Shown piece after piece: positions 10,241-29,171 of a DNA stretch of 64,000 nucleotides; position 1 is the stretch's first letter; every line of letters starts with the position of its first letter. The stretch comes from Phallus indusiatus. Lineage: Eukaryota > Basidiomycota > Agaricomycetes > Phallales > Phallaceae. The notes below the pieces were generated by a model that was given only the letters and a program-made list of their open reading frames with translations, was not told where the DNA came from and made no database searches. The position numbers and the translations under genes were made by a program. The stretch is from the NCBI GenBank assembly GCA_027605045.1, contig JAQFWX010000016.1:310001-374000 (forward strand), written 5' to 3'.

Positions 10241-13200
10241 CTAGTTGCGCCCCCTAATTCGAAAGAGGTATGTGAACAGGAATATTATCAATACCTGAAA
10301 TACAATAACGCTGTTAAGTTGAGTGTAATTGAAGCCAAAAACGTACATTAAACACTATATAACCGCACAGGATACCGACATTGCGCCAACGATGGTCCGG
10401 ATTCATATCATAACGGGCCCTGCCAAAATTATGTCTGTTTGAGTCCAGGATTCAAGAATGATTCTTACAGGAAATCATTAGAATTACTAATGGGGCAAAG
10501 CCGACACAATGTCGTTGAGGTTTCATTCATCAGATAACCACCATGTGTCTGGATAAAGTTATGCATATACTCTCCACATGTCTTTCCGTTAGGTGGGACT
10601 AAAGCGACAAGCTCTCTAGGTGAGCATTTAATAACTCGTCCGCCGGAAACATTAATGAATAGTGCTTCGATGAGGTCTTTCTCAACTTTAGTATCCGGCC
10701 TCTCATGCGAAAGACAAAAAATCCTACATGTATTGGGTACCACTCGATGCATCCAATGCCAGGCAGATCGAAGGTGAGAGTAGGGTTGTGGAATTCCTAT
10801 GGAGTTGGTAGTACTTTAATCTTTCTTCCATTCAGGCGATACACTTCTACACACCAGAATATATTAGCGAAATGCAGCAAAAGGAACCTAACCATAGAGC
10901 TGCAATTTCTGCGTCCGGCGCAATTGTGGTTGTAAGTTGACCAAGAGTTGTAAAATATATTGGAGAGATTATGACAGCCATTAAGTACTAAAAGAGTTTT
11001 AGCCCTGTCCCAAGAAAAGAAAAGAAGACAGAATAGAGAGATTCTTACCTGGTAACCCACTTTAGATGTTTCATTTGGCCAGCCCACCGTCCAATAGAGA
11101 CATACGAAATACAAGGTTGAACCAATCACATTAATTGGAATCTCTATCAACTAACCTGATCCTCAACCTACAACTTCGTGATTCAAAAATTATGGCTTTG
11201 ACCTACAATGCTCGACCAAATTAGCGGTATCCAATGATATGTATTTGACGCCCTTTCTCGTAATTCATAAATTTGTCTATTCTACATGTTTTAGACGTCA
11301 ATAGTATCATTATCGTAGCGTGCATACCTGAAGTATAGAAACGGAATTTGCAACATATATGCATGTAACATTCCTAGTAGTGCATATACATAGCAGATGA
11401 ATAAGCTATTTTGATAGCCCTGAAAACTCTGATCCAATTTGTGAAAAGTTACTCCAACGATAATGCCTATGAAATTTGAAAAAAAAATGAATCATTTTTT
11501 AAATCATATGGACATACCTAATAGGATATATGTGAAAGTCCTGGTGATTATATATGCACTATTCCGGGAATAGTTTTGAGAAGCCCTCTTCATCAAAGTA
11601 TTAAATTGGATCCATTGGGACGACGCGAATTTGGTCTTCCCGATATTATCATCAGTTTGTTGAACTCGATCTCTTAATTTGGCGAGGCATTGAACTTCCT
11701 GCTGCATTTTTTCTTTACGATTTGAACGATTCCATACGGCAGTCCAATCTTTGGTGTTTCCAGTAGTCGTGGCGTCCGCGCTAAGGGTCTCCAGAATATC
11801 TTGTCAAATTTGTTAAATTCAACGTATGAGAGATGATACAAAGTTGATTAATACATACATTCAGCCGGATTCTCATGAGGTTCGCATTTCCTAGCACCAT
11901 TTGACTCAAAATAATCAAGAACCTCTCTGGCATTCGGGCCGATGTCTCCGAAATAACATGCCTTTCCTCCTTTTCCCAACAAGATTACATTGTCAAACTC
12001 TTGGAAAATCGCCTCAGTCGGTTGATGGATAGTGCATAGGATGGCTAGTCCTCGCGACGCAAGCACTTTAAGTAGCTTCACAAGCGACCAAGCCTCTTCA
12101 GAAGATAGTCCAGAAGTGGGCTCATCGATAAAAAGGAGTAACTCGGGCTGTTGATCACGTTGCTGAGCTAAAACCTCTTATTTTCAGAATAATCAACGAA
12201 CCATTGCAGCAAGCTCAACACCGATTGTCAATCGCTTCCCGAAAAAGTATAAATTATTAGAGAATCATAAGGGCTGATGAGTACATACCTTTCGTTGAGC
12301 AGCTGTTAATCCTCGTCCGACTTCTCCCACCAAGAAGTCTGCATATTCAGTCATCCCGCTAAGGGCAATAATCTCTTCAACGCTGGAGGAAAAAAAACAA
12401 TAAATGGAAAATCAAACGACAAACACATGCAAACTGACTAAGCCAGCTTTTCACTCTTCGACGCACCATCTGACCGTCTCAAAAGGGCGCTGAACTGCAG
12501 AGCTTCTCTAACTGTAGTAGTACTCATGTGAACATCCAATTGTTGGCAATACCCTGTTCTTTGAGAAAGGCCTTTCGAAGCAGGCAAACCGTTAATAAGA
12601 GTTTTTCCCGATAACGTGGCTTTGATTCCATTGCTCAGTCGCTGGGAGAGAACGTTGAGAAGAGTTGTTTTCCCTGCGCCACTTTCCCCCATTAGCGCAG
12701 TCTAGAAAATAAAGATAGTTTTGAATTCTTCTTTCCACGTCCCCTAGTATATTTCAAACTTACAATCTTCCCTGAAACTACGTATCCAGATACATCATCC
12801 AACAGACGCTTAGGTTCCTGTGTTGTTATGTCGCACGTAATATTGTGCCAGGAGAAAACATTACCGATGGAGATAGTTCCCGGAGAGCGTCTGACAGGTT
12901 TAGAGAGTGACGAGGTTCCATAATATGACGGTTCTGTATTCACCCTCCGTTTGATTCGTACATTTGACCTTCGTGTAGTGTCCCCTTTAGACTCTTGCAT
13001 ACGGAATTGTGTCATCAAAGAATAAAACATTGCAGAGAACGCCCAAAAGACGAAAAGAATTCCCCTGAATAATTGATTAGCCTGTTTCACTCGAGAAGGA
13101 TACGGCAAAACTGCGAAGCCCTATCAAACTATACCCACACGTTTCGCCATAGGGAGGAGTGTTTGTACCCAAATTTCTCGAAAATGTAAGTATCGCCGTC

Positions 13201-15547
13201 AATTGTTCGTGATCCAGGTAAACCTCCTACACTACTACATGCCTGGTTCAAAAGGCTTACGTTGTCATAATTAGGTCCATAAGGTATTAGCTCTGAGCAA
13301 TTGCTTGTCGAGTGATGAAACTCGTTGATTATCAGGGCTTCATATGCATATCGAAGTGGGTTGGCATGAGTTAGCCTAAAACCAGGAAATAGTTCCTCTC
13401 TCACTACTACTAAACTCATTTCAAACTGAAAACTCACCAACGAAAGACACGCGGAATGCTGGCAGATGGAACGACATAATCCATGAATATTATGCTCAAG
13501 ACCAACGCAATACAGGATACCGCCTCCGCCTTGGAACGGTCGACTAAAACAGCCGAAATGCTGCGATAAATGCTTTTCATAACGAGGTCGCTGAGGTAAA
13601 GAACCAAAACAAATATAAAGAAATTGGCGGAATGACGTTGCAAATTTGACATAAAATAAAAAATTATGTCAAATAACAGCAAGATCAAAAAACTACCGGG
13701 CTTCAAAACGTGTTGTCAGTAGGTACAAAGTAATGAATGGAATAACAAATGGCGAGCCTGAGCACTAACGAGATCAACGATAGTAGTAGCCAGCGAATCG
13801 ACAAATGGAAAATACAGAGCGGAATGGAAATGTTTTAAAACGATAGATTTTTGGAAAAAAAGAGAGGGGACCTCGGTTATATCAAGGGTAGCAATGATTG
13901 AAATAGGCATGAAAATTGCACTTTCGCGGGAAAAGGATAAAGATGTGGAAGAGGTTTCGAGGTTTACGAAAGCGATGCCTAAAACCACAGCCATTGATAC
14001 GAGAACAATGGCTTGATTTACTTACAAGCATAAAGATGTAATTAGCAAGAGAAATTCCTGAAAAAGGGGGAAACGTTTACAAAGTGTGATCCACGAGCCC
14101 CTCAATATATCAGCCCGACGACGAACCAACAATCTTGCTTGAGTCCATACATTTATGAGATAAGGCGATCTCTTCCATGCCCAGGGCGATTTCTCTGCTT
14201 TTACAGACAGCTCGTAGGAACCGCGGTTATTATAGTTTGAAGAGAGAAACGTTTTAACGGCGTCATGATTGATATGTCCAAGGGCACTAGAAGAGAAGTA
14301 TTCCGAAAACTCGTAAGGTGTCCTAGGGGTGAATAATGCTACACTAGACCCTGAATAACTCCTCGTCGAAGGATCGGTAACGCTACAGATAAAGTCGGGA
14401 GTGGTTTGTTTCGCAGAAACGAGCTGATAACCCATCTGAAGGAAGTAATCTCGAGCCTTTTCTCTTGAACCGTGGTATATCATCCGACCTTCATACAACA
14501 CCATCACCTTATCAAATAGGTTGTAAATGTTCTCTGATATTTGATAGATGGACACTATAGTCGTGATTCGTGAGGCATCGGTAAGTTGTCGCAGAGTCTG
14601 AATAACCCTCAGTGCAGTTGAAGAGTCCAAACCTCGGGTAATGCTAGAAAACGCTCATTATTGTCCAGTGTTTTGATCTAGGACAAAGACTCGTACTTAT
14701 CCCAACAAGACAGCCTTGGGCGGGTACTCAAATACTCGGCAATGGTGACGCGTCTTTTTTCGCCTCCGCTAACGCCTTTAACTTGTTCATTACCAATACG
14801 GGTGCCGAGAGTATTTTGAATATGTAACATATCTGCGATATTGAGAACTAAGTCTTCATAGAAGTCATCTCGTTTTTGAGGGCTTGTTCTAGTTCGATTT
14901 TTTGCTTCTCGACAGATGGATGACACATGCTATCACTTCTGGTGAGCCTGGAAACCATTTGAAAATACAACGCACCAGTGTTTGTTCAACATTCAGGGAT
15001 GGAAAATGTATATCATCCTCCGAGCAAAAGACTATATCGCCCCTGAAGTTCGATCTCATATCCTTTGAATCGACACCGTCATAAGATATCTTTCCTTTCA
15101 CAGAGTGAAACTCGGCGGTCAAAGTAGCCAGAACTTTGAGTAATGTAGTACACCCGGCATCGGGTCGACCTAAAACTAGGAGCATCTCGCCTGGGCGTAT
15201 TAAGCCTTCGATATCGGTCAAAATTTCCTTTATAGGGGGGTGCCTGATCGATTGTATTTTTCTCAAAATGCTCGTTGGAGTGAAGATGGATAACAAATTT
15301 TCGTGATATTCGGTGTCCTCTTCCAAGCCGAGGACCGTCAGATTCTGATTTTTGATGATACAGAAGTTAGATATTACAAAGATGAGAGAAATTAATTATT
15401 CACTGAAAATACAACGCCAGTTTCTCTGTGGAGTGCGCCATTGTGGGACTCTTCAGGAGCTGTGTTCTCGAATACCTGAGACCGCTGCAAAGGCAAACCT
15501 GGGAGAAACGTCGGGCACCCGGGTGAAGGAAAAGATGAATTATCCAT
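10241..15547 (-). CDS. ABCG/PDR-type full-size ABC transporter
   Basis: Predicted plasma-membrane efflux pump for drugs or lipophilic metabolites, in the reverse order typical of the PDR family (NBD-TMD-NBD-TMD). The ATG at 15547 ([14 protein letters not shown]) is chosen because splicing at 15410 joins VVFS to [16 protein letters not shown], the usual PDR sequence before NBD1. NBD1 has the degenerate PDR Walker [13 protein letters not shown] (about 15150), signature [13 protein letters not shown] (about 14760) and [15 protein letters not shown] across an intron. The first membrane block runs about 14050-13130. NBD2 has a canonical [12 protein letters not shown] (about 12670), [40 protein letters not shown] and CTIHQPT. 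The second membrane block contains a large extracellular loop ([16 protein letters not shown]) and ends in a last helix and IRGRN before the TAG. NBD asymmetry is normal for this family. No disruption was seen. It lies head-to-tail upstream of an ABCC transporter. Confidence 0.87.
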
Positions 15548-16017
15548 TGCGCCGCCGAATGCGTTTGTCTTTAGCACAATCTAAAATTTATATCAGTGAA
15601 AGTTCGTTTATTTTAGCTGTCTGACGTGTCGTCACAGCCTATTAGGGGAAGGTTATTGCAATATCATTATCAAGTAGAGGGCTGATATATATAACACAAG
15701 GATTAATTAGGCAGAGGGTCAATCGCACGACTTTATAGAAAAATGGTTTTTGATAAGTATTTTGGCGTCAAATGGACGTGTTGAAGTTGTCGCTAAGTTG
15801 ATCCTGCCGCCTCGTTGTTGTTTCAGACATATAAGTCGCGCAGAGCGCGTTGAATCATTTTCACCCTACAGATAAGCCGTAAATTAAGTGGTCTTAATAT
15901 ACGAAAAACAAACATGCACAGACGTGAAGGTGTGTCGGCTCGAATTAACAGATTGCAATTCAGAGGTCCTGCACTATATGTAATTTAATATACACATAGC
16001 CTCTGATACAGGTAATT
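15548..16017. other. Promoter/spacer between the two ABC transporter genes
   Basis: 470 bases without coding evidence. A minus-strand TATATATA at about 15685-15693 lies 140 bases upstream of the ABCG start and may be its TATA element. Confidence 0.45.
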
Positions 16018-22469
<6,452 letters not shown>

Positions 22470-22619
22470 GTTCCTAACATTCAACCTCAACGACGTCTCG
22501 AGAAAAACAGGTGCGATGTGACGTGACTACACGTGCCGCGTGCCTGGTCATTCGCTGATGCTGACGTAACCGTTTACCTTCGGTTTCTCCGAGTCTCCAA
22601 TTGGTCTCCAACCACTGTT
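22470..22619. promoter_or_regulatory. 150-bp divergent promoter (ABCC / SWIM-ligase)
   Basis: Only 150 bases separate the two start codons. It contains an E-box CACGTG at 22530-22535 and a CRE/Atf-like TGACGTAA at about 22562-22569, either of which could serve both genes. The sites are seen; their use is inferred. Confidence 0.45.
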
Positions 22620-24449
22620 ATGTCGAGCACTGACATTTTTGAAATAAACGGCATCCAGCCAAAAAAAAGTTTACAAGATGGTGAAGAAATGACTGTCAAG
22701 TCTATGACAAGGTGGGTCTCAGAAAATGCTTGCCAACTTCCAGTTCTAATAAGCACACAGTTCTTCGGTAAGAATTCTCGCTTTCATTCCTATTCAAATT
22801 TAACTCCAAAAAGGAGTACAGAATCAAGAGAACGGACGACCACTATTATTGTACTTGCCCAGTAAGAAAATTTTGAGCCCTTGTTTCATCTTTATTTACA
22901 TATTCTTCTATAGGCTTGGAAACATCAAGTACGGATTTTACTCGTTTCACCCTTAACCCTCTCATTATCCCTTTGCTTACAAGTCAAGGGTGCCCCTTAA
23001 TGCGCGATCGTGTAAACATCTACGCACTATTCTGGGTGATGAATATGAGGATGCTCGTGTTGGCGTGAGCAAGCCCAAAGGAGCAGCGTCATCCAAAGGC
23101 AAGCGCAAAAGAGATAATGCTGACAATGCGGCGGCCGGAACGAGTAAACGCAATAAAACCGAAAACGACGAAAATGAAGGCGAAGAAGAGGACGATGATA
23201 TAGATCTTTCCAAAGCCGATGTACCTGCATTGTTGTTAGCCAATTCGTGGAAAGTAGATGGAGGGCATGATGTTACTGGTTGGTGGCTGTCGGAGAAGCT
23301 GGATGGCGTCAGGCAAGTCTTACCGTCTCAGACGCATTGTCGGCCTGAACATTCGTCGGATCTTAGAGTTTATTATGACGGGAAACGATTCATAAGTCGT
23401 CTTGGGAATCCCTATACTGCTCCTCATTGGTTTTTGAAAAGTATGTGGCGTTACCTTTCAGCTTTCGGTTTGAGAGCTGACACGCATACTTCTCAAGAGC
23501 TTCCCAAAAATGTTACTCTTGACGGCGAGGTTCGTGAATCCATGATAGATGTAACCCCTGTGGCTCACGTGTGTCCTGTCTTAGCTTTTTGCCGGAAGAG
23601 GAAAATTCCCAGAGACAGTCTCAATCGTGAAAACTACGAATTCATCAAAGTGGAACAGTATCACTTTGCAGGTAAAGTGGCTATTATAGTTATTGTTCGC
23701 TGAAACCGATCCGATATTCGTTTTTTTACCACAGCTTTTCGATATACCTTCCGAAGGTGACTCTCCGTTCGAGGATCGCATCGAGAAATTAAATGAACTG
23801 TTCGGACCCTCCGGCAGTCATGCCTGCTCCGAAGTGAAAGTACTGGAACAGATTAAAGCCAAGGACAAAGACCACGTCCTTTCATTTTTGAAAGATATTG
23901 AAAGCCAAGGCGGGGAAGGAGTAATGCTCAGGGAACCTGGTTCAAAATATGAGGGGAGGAGGAGTTCAACATTGCTGAAGTTGAAGGTTGTGTAAATTTT
24001 GATTTTGATAATGCAGTATACTGATCGTGGATTCTCCTTAGTCATTCTATGATGCGGAAGCTCGTGTGATAGGATATGAACCCGGCAAGGGAAAGCATGC
24101 GGGATCCGTCGGATCACTTCGTTGTGTCATGGAATCAGGCAAGGTATGCCGGTTGACTATACGAAATGACTTTCCTCTCTAACGAGCTATTCAAGAAATT
24201 CAGCGTTGGCAGCGGGCTTTCCGATCGCCAGAGGCAGCATCCTCCTAAAGTCGGGTCCATTATAGTCTATCGGTTTCAAGAGCTGACGAAAGACGGTTGC
24301 CCAAGGTTGGTTTGCTGATCAGTTGCCCGTTAATTTCGAGGGTTCACCGGCACTTTAGATTTCCTACATTCATTGGAGAAACTGCTGACAAGACGGTGCC
24401 TAAAGACGCTGAGATCCCCCAGCATCGCAAGGGAAACAAGGAAAGCTAG
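22620..24449 (+). CDS. SWIM zinc finger fused to ATP-dependent DNA ligase domain
   Basis: Predicted polynucleotide ligase with an N-terminal SWIM zinc finger. Exons in phase: 22620-22711, a 7-nt exon 22761-22767, 22814-22861, a 15-nt exon 22914-22928, 22984-23312 and later exons to the TAG at 24447-24449. The finger reads YYCTCPAWKHQ then LNARSCKHL (CxC...CxH). A low-complexity basic/acidic linker with KGKRKRD and a run of Glu/Asp follows and may hold a nuclear signal. Ligase motifs are intact: SEKLDGVR with the AMP-accepting Lys, LPKNVTLDGELF, FDIPSEGDSPF, EGVMLREPGSKYEG, LLKLK joined to SFYDAEARVIGYEPGKGKHAG, and an OB-fold region (SVGSGLSDRQRQHPP, IVYRFQELT). The intron at 23313-23366 appears to use a GC donor. 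This fold matches minimal ligases more than Lig1/Lig4, and similar SWIM-ligase proteins occur in other fungi as far as I recall. Biological role unknown; DNA rather than RNA substrate is inferred. Confidence 0.8.
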
Positions 24450-24648
24450 CAATTGCTGCGTGATTAATATGATACATGTATTACTATTAAATTATAGATT
24501 CAAATATTACATTATATATATAATTTATAATCAATCATGGTGTAGTGATAATACGATTCTGTTCCCGGCTCTCGACATGAAATGCATAAAATGGGAAGGG
24601 GATGTGCGTCTAGCTGGACTCCACTCCCTGGTAAGCGCCAATGCCCCC

Positions 24649-25638
24649 ATGGCTGACACTCTACCTGTCGAACTCGTCTACCACATCCTCAACTGGGCAG
24701 CACTCTCCGCTCCGCAAAACGGTTTCACATTATGCCAAATATCCAAGGACGTCTTCAACACCGTCATTCCACCCTTATACCATACCATTGTCCTACGAGA
24801 ACCACACGATTCCCGCAGTCTCGACATGGCGTTATCGTCACCCGCTCGCAGCGAAATCTATCGGAACAGCATTAAATGTATCTCTTTAGCGCGATACGGG
24901 CCCGCTCCGGACTTGAGAGGTTGCGTCAACCTAGAACATGTTGCATTATTTGCATATGACGCCCCTGCAAAATACACGTTATCACTCACATTACCAACAC
25001 TTACACACTTGACCATCTTTGATCAGTCTCGGCACTTCTTGCTGGCACAGCCATTGACATCGACTCTCACCCATCTCCTTGTCTCGCCCCAGTTCCTGTT
25101 GCTGATCCAGGACCTTAGCCAGACACCTCTTCCCAGCTTGACGCATTTTTTGACGCCCTTGCTGACGAATGGAGGGTTACAATGCGAGCGAGCATATAGA
25201 CGTGTCATCCATCAATTGCTGGACGGCGTATGGCCCAACTTGAAGATTATCGGCCTGATGACTTTCCTAGTAGACGCGAGGAAGGCAATCAGTGTCGAGG
25301 TACCGCGTACGGACATTTTGAGAATGCTGCGCATAGACAATACCACCGAGTCAAAAATAGCTGTGTTCCCGAGACGATTCGTCCTTGATGGCCGAGACTG
25401 GAGACATGAATGTGGGAACACCCAAGGAATGAATGTTTGGCAAGTCGCGGAGAAGCTTGTTGACGAGCTTCAGTTCCACGAGCCAGTGCGTTCTGCATTT
25501 CAATTACCATTAGGGTTTTCTCGAATAACATGGTCCTTCAGGGTATCAGTTGAAAAAAATTCTTTTATCACTTGTTACGCGAATGCACTTTTTTCCACAT
25601 CTTTCGGAACAACGGACGCATCTTTTCATATGAGGTAA
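24649..25638 (+). CDS. F-box-like hypothetical protein
   Basis: A single long open frame, about 329 aa from the ATG at 24649. The start MADTLPVELVYHILNWAAL is the usual N-terminal F-box-like opening of agaricomycete proteins (PxELxxxIL). The rest contains leucine-rich stretches such as LTLPTLTHLTIFDQ and LPSLTHFLTPLLTNGG, but no recognisable repeat domain. The frame is open further upstream to 24373. That part overlaps the ligase 3' end and is AT-rich (YYIIYIIYN), so the later ATG is preferred. Proteins of this kind may recruit substrates to SCF ubiquitin ligases; that is inference only. The last 40 residues (VEKNSFITCYANALF) look less conserved and could be intron read-through. Confidence 0.6.
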   Translation: MADTLPVELVYHILNWAALSAPQNGFTLCQISKDVFNTVIPPLYHTIVLREPHDSRSLDMALSSPARSEIYRNSIKCISLARYGPAPDLRGCVNLEHVALFAYDAPAKYTLSLTLPTLTHLTIFDQSRHFLLAQPLTSTLTHLLVSPQFLLLIQDLSQTPLPSLTHFLTPLLTNGGLQCERAYRRVIHQLLDGVWPNLKIIGLMTFLVDARKAISVEVPRTDILRMLRIDNTTESKIAVFPRRFVLDGRDWRHECGNTQGMNVWQVAEKLVDELQFHEPVRSAFQLPLGFSRITWSFRVSVEKNSFITCYANALFSTSFGTTDASFHMR

Positions 25639-26174
25639 GCAGCCATGCGAGAAGACCCTTGACCGAGGAGGCTCCTTAACGTTTAACCCCCATTTAGGGC
25701 TTATGCATATTACGTTCCTCTCTCATCTTGTACTTTGTGTTGGTACCTGCATGGACAAACAATACAAATTGTGCCTGCATTCGTTACCCATCAGCTTATG
25801 ATGTATGAATCTAAGCGATAATTGATATGCAACGGATCCGGTACTGGTTACGTGTGGCTTCTGTCTCTTGCCATCTGTCTGGTATGTTTAATGTACTGTA
25901 ATTTTTGAGGAATTTGAAGCAATTTCTTCCTGGTGCGCAATTAGAGATGCTATATTGTTACATTAATAGATTAATTCAGTGATAAAGGCTATTTGTATGG
26001 CAAGAACCGACTGATGGTTGCCTTCTTTTTTCCGGCAAAGCAGTTGTGACAATGAGAGTGAATTGTTTAAAAAGAAAGAAGTTGAATTCACGCCGGAACT
26101 TGTGTATACTATATAAACAGCTATTCAAAACGCGATCCCCCCACAAACAGCTTCAATCCGCCCACATTTCTCCT
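25639..26174. promoter_or_regulatory. Intergenic and promoter of sedolisin copy 2
   Basis: No gene seen. TATATAAA at about 26110-26117 lies 60 bases upstream of the sedolisin ATG at 26175 and is the likely TATA box. Confidence 0.5.
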
Positions 26175-29171
26175 ATGCTTTTTCCTTCTTTTCTCTCAGC
26201 TGTTGTCCTCTTCTGCGCAACAGTATCGGCAGCCCCTGACTTACACCGTCGTACCGTAGTTCATGAAAAACGGGATGGTACTCCACAGGCCTGGAAAGTT
26301 CACAAACAACTGGACAAAAACACGTACCTTCCTTTCAGAATCGGACTGAAACAATCTAACATGGACAAGCTCGAGGATTATGTGATGGACGTGTCCCATC
26401 CTTCCAGTGCTAATTACGGACAACACTGGTCACCACAAAAAGTGATGGACACGTTCAAACCCTCTTCGGAAAGTGTCGATACTGTTACTCGATGGTTACA
26501 GGAATCCGGATTCGCCGAGCGGATGAAGCTTTCCAAAAGTCAGGGATGGATAGAAATGAAGTTGACCGTAGAAGAGGCAGAAAATTTATTAGATGCAAAA
26601 TACTTCGTTTATGAGCATGTTAACGGACATCAACATATTGGTGAGACGCGCGCTTTTTATTTGATTTTCTTTGTTTAGGCATTATGATTCATGAGCGATC
26701 TGATAGGCTGCGAATCTTACTCTCTACCTGAACACGTCCAATCACACGTGGAGATCATATTGCCCACGGTCCACTTTGACGTCCCCAAACAACGACTTGC
26801 GAAAAAAACTCAACCACGGTCGACATCGTCTAAAGGAGCTACTCCCATTTCTCATATTACCACTAACGGTCAACTAGCATTTGGTAGCTCAAATGCCAGC
26901 TCGTTGGCTAATTGCGACAAGCAAGTCACTCCGGCCTGCTTGCGCGCTTTGTATAATTTTGAGGACCCCGTTCTATTCTCTACGAGCAAGAACAGCTTTG
27001 CGATCGGTAAGCAGGCGATATTCTCTCTTTAGTTCGATAGAAGACTCCTTGACGGAGATTCCCTTTTGAATAGTGGAATATACGCCCAATGGTTTGAAAT
27101 CATTACTTTATTCTTGCATGAATTTCGTTCATATGTATAAAAAAAAGCTTTTCTCCAGAGTGATCTCGACATGTATTTCCGCAACTTCAGCCCGAAACTT
27201 GTGGGACAATCGCCTACCCTTGTATCAATTGATGGAGGTTAGTTCTCAATACTTTCTTCTTACGTCCCACGAGTCATGCTGAATTCAACAAATCATTTAA
27301 AGGCGTGGATCAAACACAAACTGAAGTTTGTCCTTTTCTTTTGAATCATTGATGTTTTGACGTTCAAGGCTCAATAACACAGGATTTTTCTTTGAACGGT
27401 GAAAGCGATTTGGATTTCGTAAGTTCTTTGACACAGAATTTTGAACTAAGATATACCCGATCTTCGCAGGAAATTGCTATGACTTTAGTCGCACCGCAGC
27501 AGGTTACTTTGTATCAAGTTGGAGATGTGATTGAGGGAGTAAGTCTTCTCGTAACGTAGTAAACAAGCCACTCACCCTGCTTTGACAGGCAACATTCAAT
27601 AACATGCTAGACGCCATAGATGCCTCATATTGTACATTTGAAGGGGGCGATAATCCCATTTTTGACGCCATATACCCAGATACCTTTCCCGGAGGCTTCG
27701 ACGAGCCCGAAAGCTGTGGAATTGTCAAGCCAGCGAACGTTATCAGTACTTCTTACGGCTTCACAGAGGTTTTGGCTACCCCTGCATATGAAATCCGACA
27801 ATGCAATGAATATGGGAAGCTTGGACTTATGGGTGTGACGTTTTTGTATAGTTCGGGGGATTATGGGGTTGCTGGACTCGATGGCGTTTGTATTAACCCT
27901 ACTTCGGGTGAGCTTTCGTTTCATTTTCAGCAAAAAACTTTTAGATTATTCGTGATTACTGTAGGGCAAGAAAGCATCGATGGAACAGAATTTGACCCAG
28001 GTAGGTGGATACACTAGCTTTTAGATGTTCAGCTGTTTTACATGATCTGATAGATTTTCCTGCTACTTGTCCCTTTGTTACTGCGGGTACGTGCTCATAT
28101 GGGTAACATTCACAAATCAAAGCTTAACAGTTGAAATATACAGTCGGTGCTACACAAATAAATCCCGGATGTACGTTTTTTCCAGTAATAAACATGCAAT
28201 CATCTAATACGGTATTATCACTGATCAGCGACTGTGCATGATCCCGAGAGTGCTTGCGATACGATGATTAGGAGGTGAGTAGGATTCTGCCTGCTATTAT
28301 TAATCAAAGATTCCCAATAACAACTCTGGTTTTCAAGCGGTGGAGGGTTCTCCAATGTCTTTGAATTACCTTCCTATCAAGCTTCCGCCGTGACTTCTTT
28401 TCTTGAAAACCATCCTCCACCGTATACGGCCGAACAGTTCAATAACAGTGGCAATGTACTGTGTCACATCTTGCTCGAATATTTTGTCTGTCAAGCTCAT
28501 TGCGTTTTCTAGGTTCGCGCTTACCCAGATATATCCTCTAACGGGTAAGTGAGCCAATTCTGACCTCGGACTCGTGACCGTCGCTGAATCTAGTGTATCC
28601 GTTGCTTAACAAGTGCCAATCAGGTAGCGGCTGTAAGTTAGTTTTGCATGCTTTTCCGTCTTTTTGTTGCAGTCAGTTGACTTTTCGTGTGTTTTTAAGA
28701 TCGACGGGAACTTTATGCTGGTATATGGAACATCTTTAGCCGCACCAGTGATTGGATCCATGATCACTGTGATTAATGACGCTCGAATTGCCCTTGGAAA
28801 AAGCCCTGTGGGCTTCATCAATCCTAGTGTGAGAAGCCCATTGAAAAGTCTAATATTCTCTCTGTTACCATTGATTTATTTTACGCAGCTCTATTCACTA
28901 CCGTTTAAATATGCCTTTAACGATATTACATCGGGCAATAACTCCGGCTGTGGTATGCTTCTGTTGCTTCACGCTCTTCAAAGAACCTAACTATATCCAT
29001 TTTCATCAGGCACCGAAGGATTTACTGCGTAAGTCTTTTCTGCTCCTAGACTACACATACCTATATGCTGACGCGTGGTGGTTGTCAAGTGTTCAAGGGT
29101 GGGATCCTGTGACCGGACTCGGCACACCCAGATTTGAGATATTGGAGGCTTTGTTCTTAGCGCTCCCTTAA
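26175..29171 (+). CDS. Secreted sedolisin (S53 tripeptidyl-peptidase type), copy 2
   Basis: Predicted secreted acidic peptidase, paralogue of 5253-8090. The ATG at 26175 gives the signal peptide MLFPSFLSAVVLFCATVSA and follows a TATA box; an in-frame ATG at 26046 would bury the signal and is rejected. The propeptide shows LPFRIGLKQSNMDKLEDYV and DVSHPSSANYGQHW. Exon 1 ends at 26640. The mature enzyme has Glu/Asp in LNGESDLDFE (about 27400-27475), the oxyanion Asp in LYSSGDYGVAGLDG (about 27845) and the Ser nucleophile in YGTSLAAPVIGSM (about 28721-28748). It ends FNDITSGNNSGCG, GWDPVTGLGTPRF and LALP before TAA. Every frame change coincides with a plausible short intron; near 28590-28620 the acceptor TTAACAAG restores SNGANQVAA, so the gene looks intact. 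Exon borders parallel copy 1, which supports gene duplication followed by inversion or opposite insertion. Confidence 0.88.

Noticed and set aside
22977..23243. Ser/Leu-rich minus-strand frame
   Set aside because: Antisense shadow of the ligase linker region.
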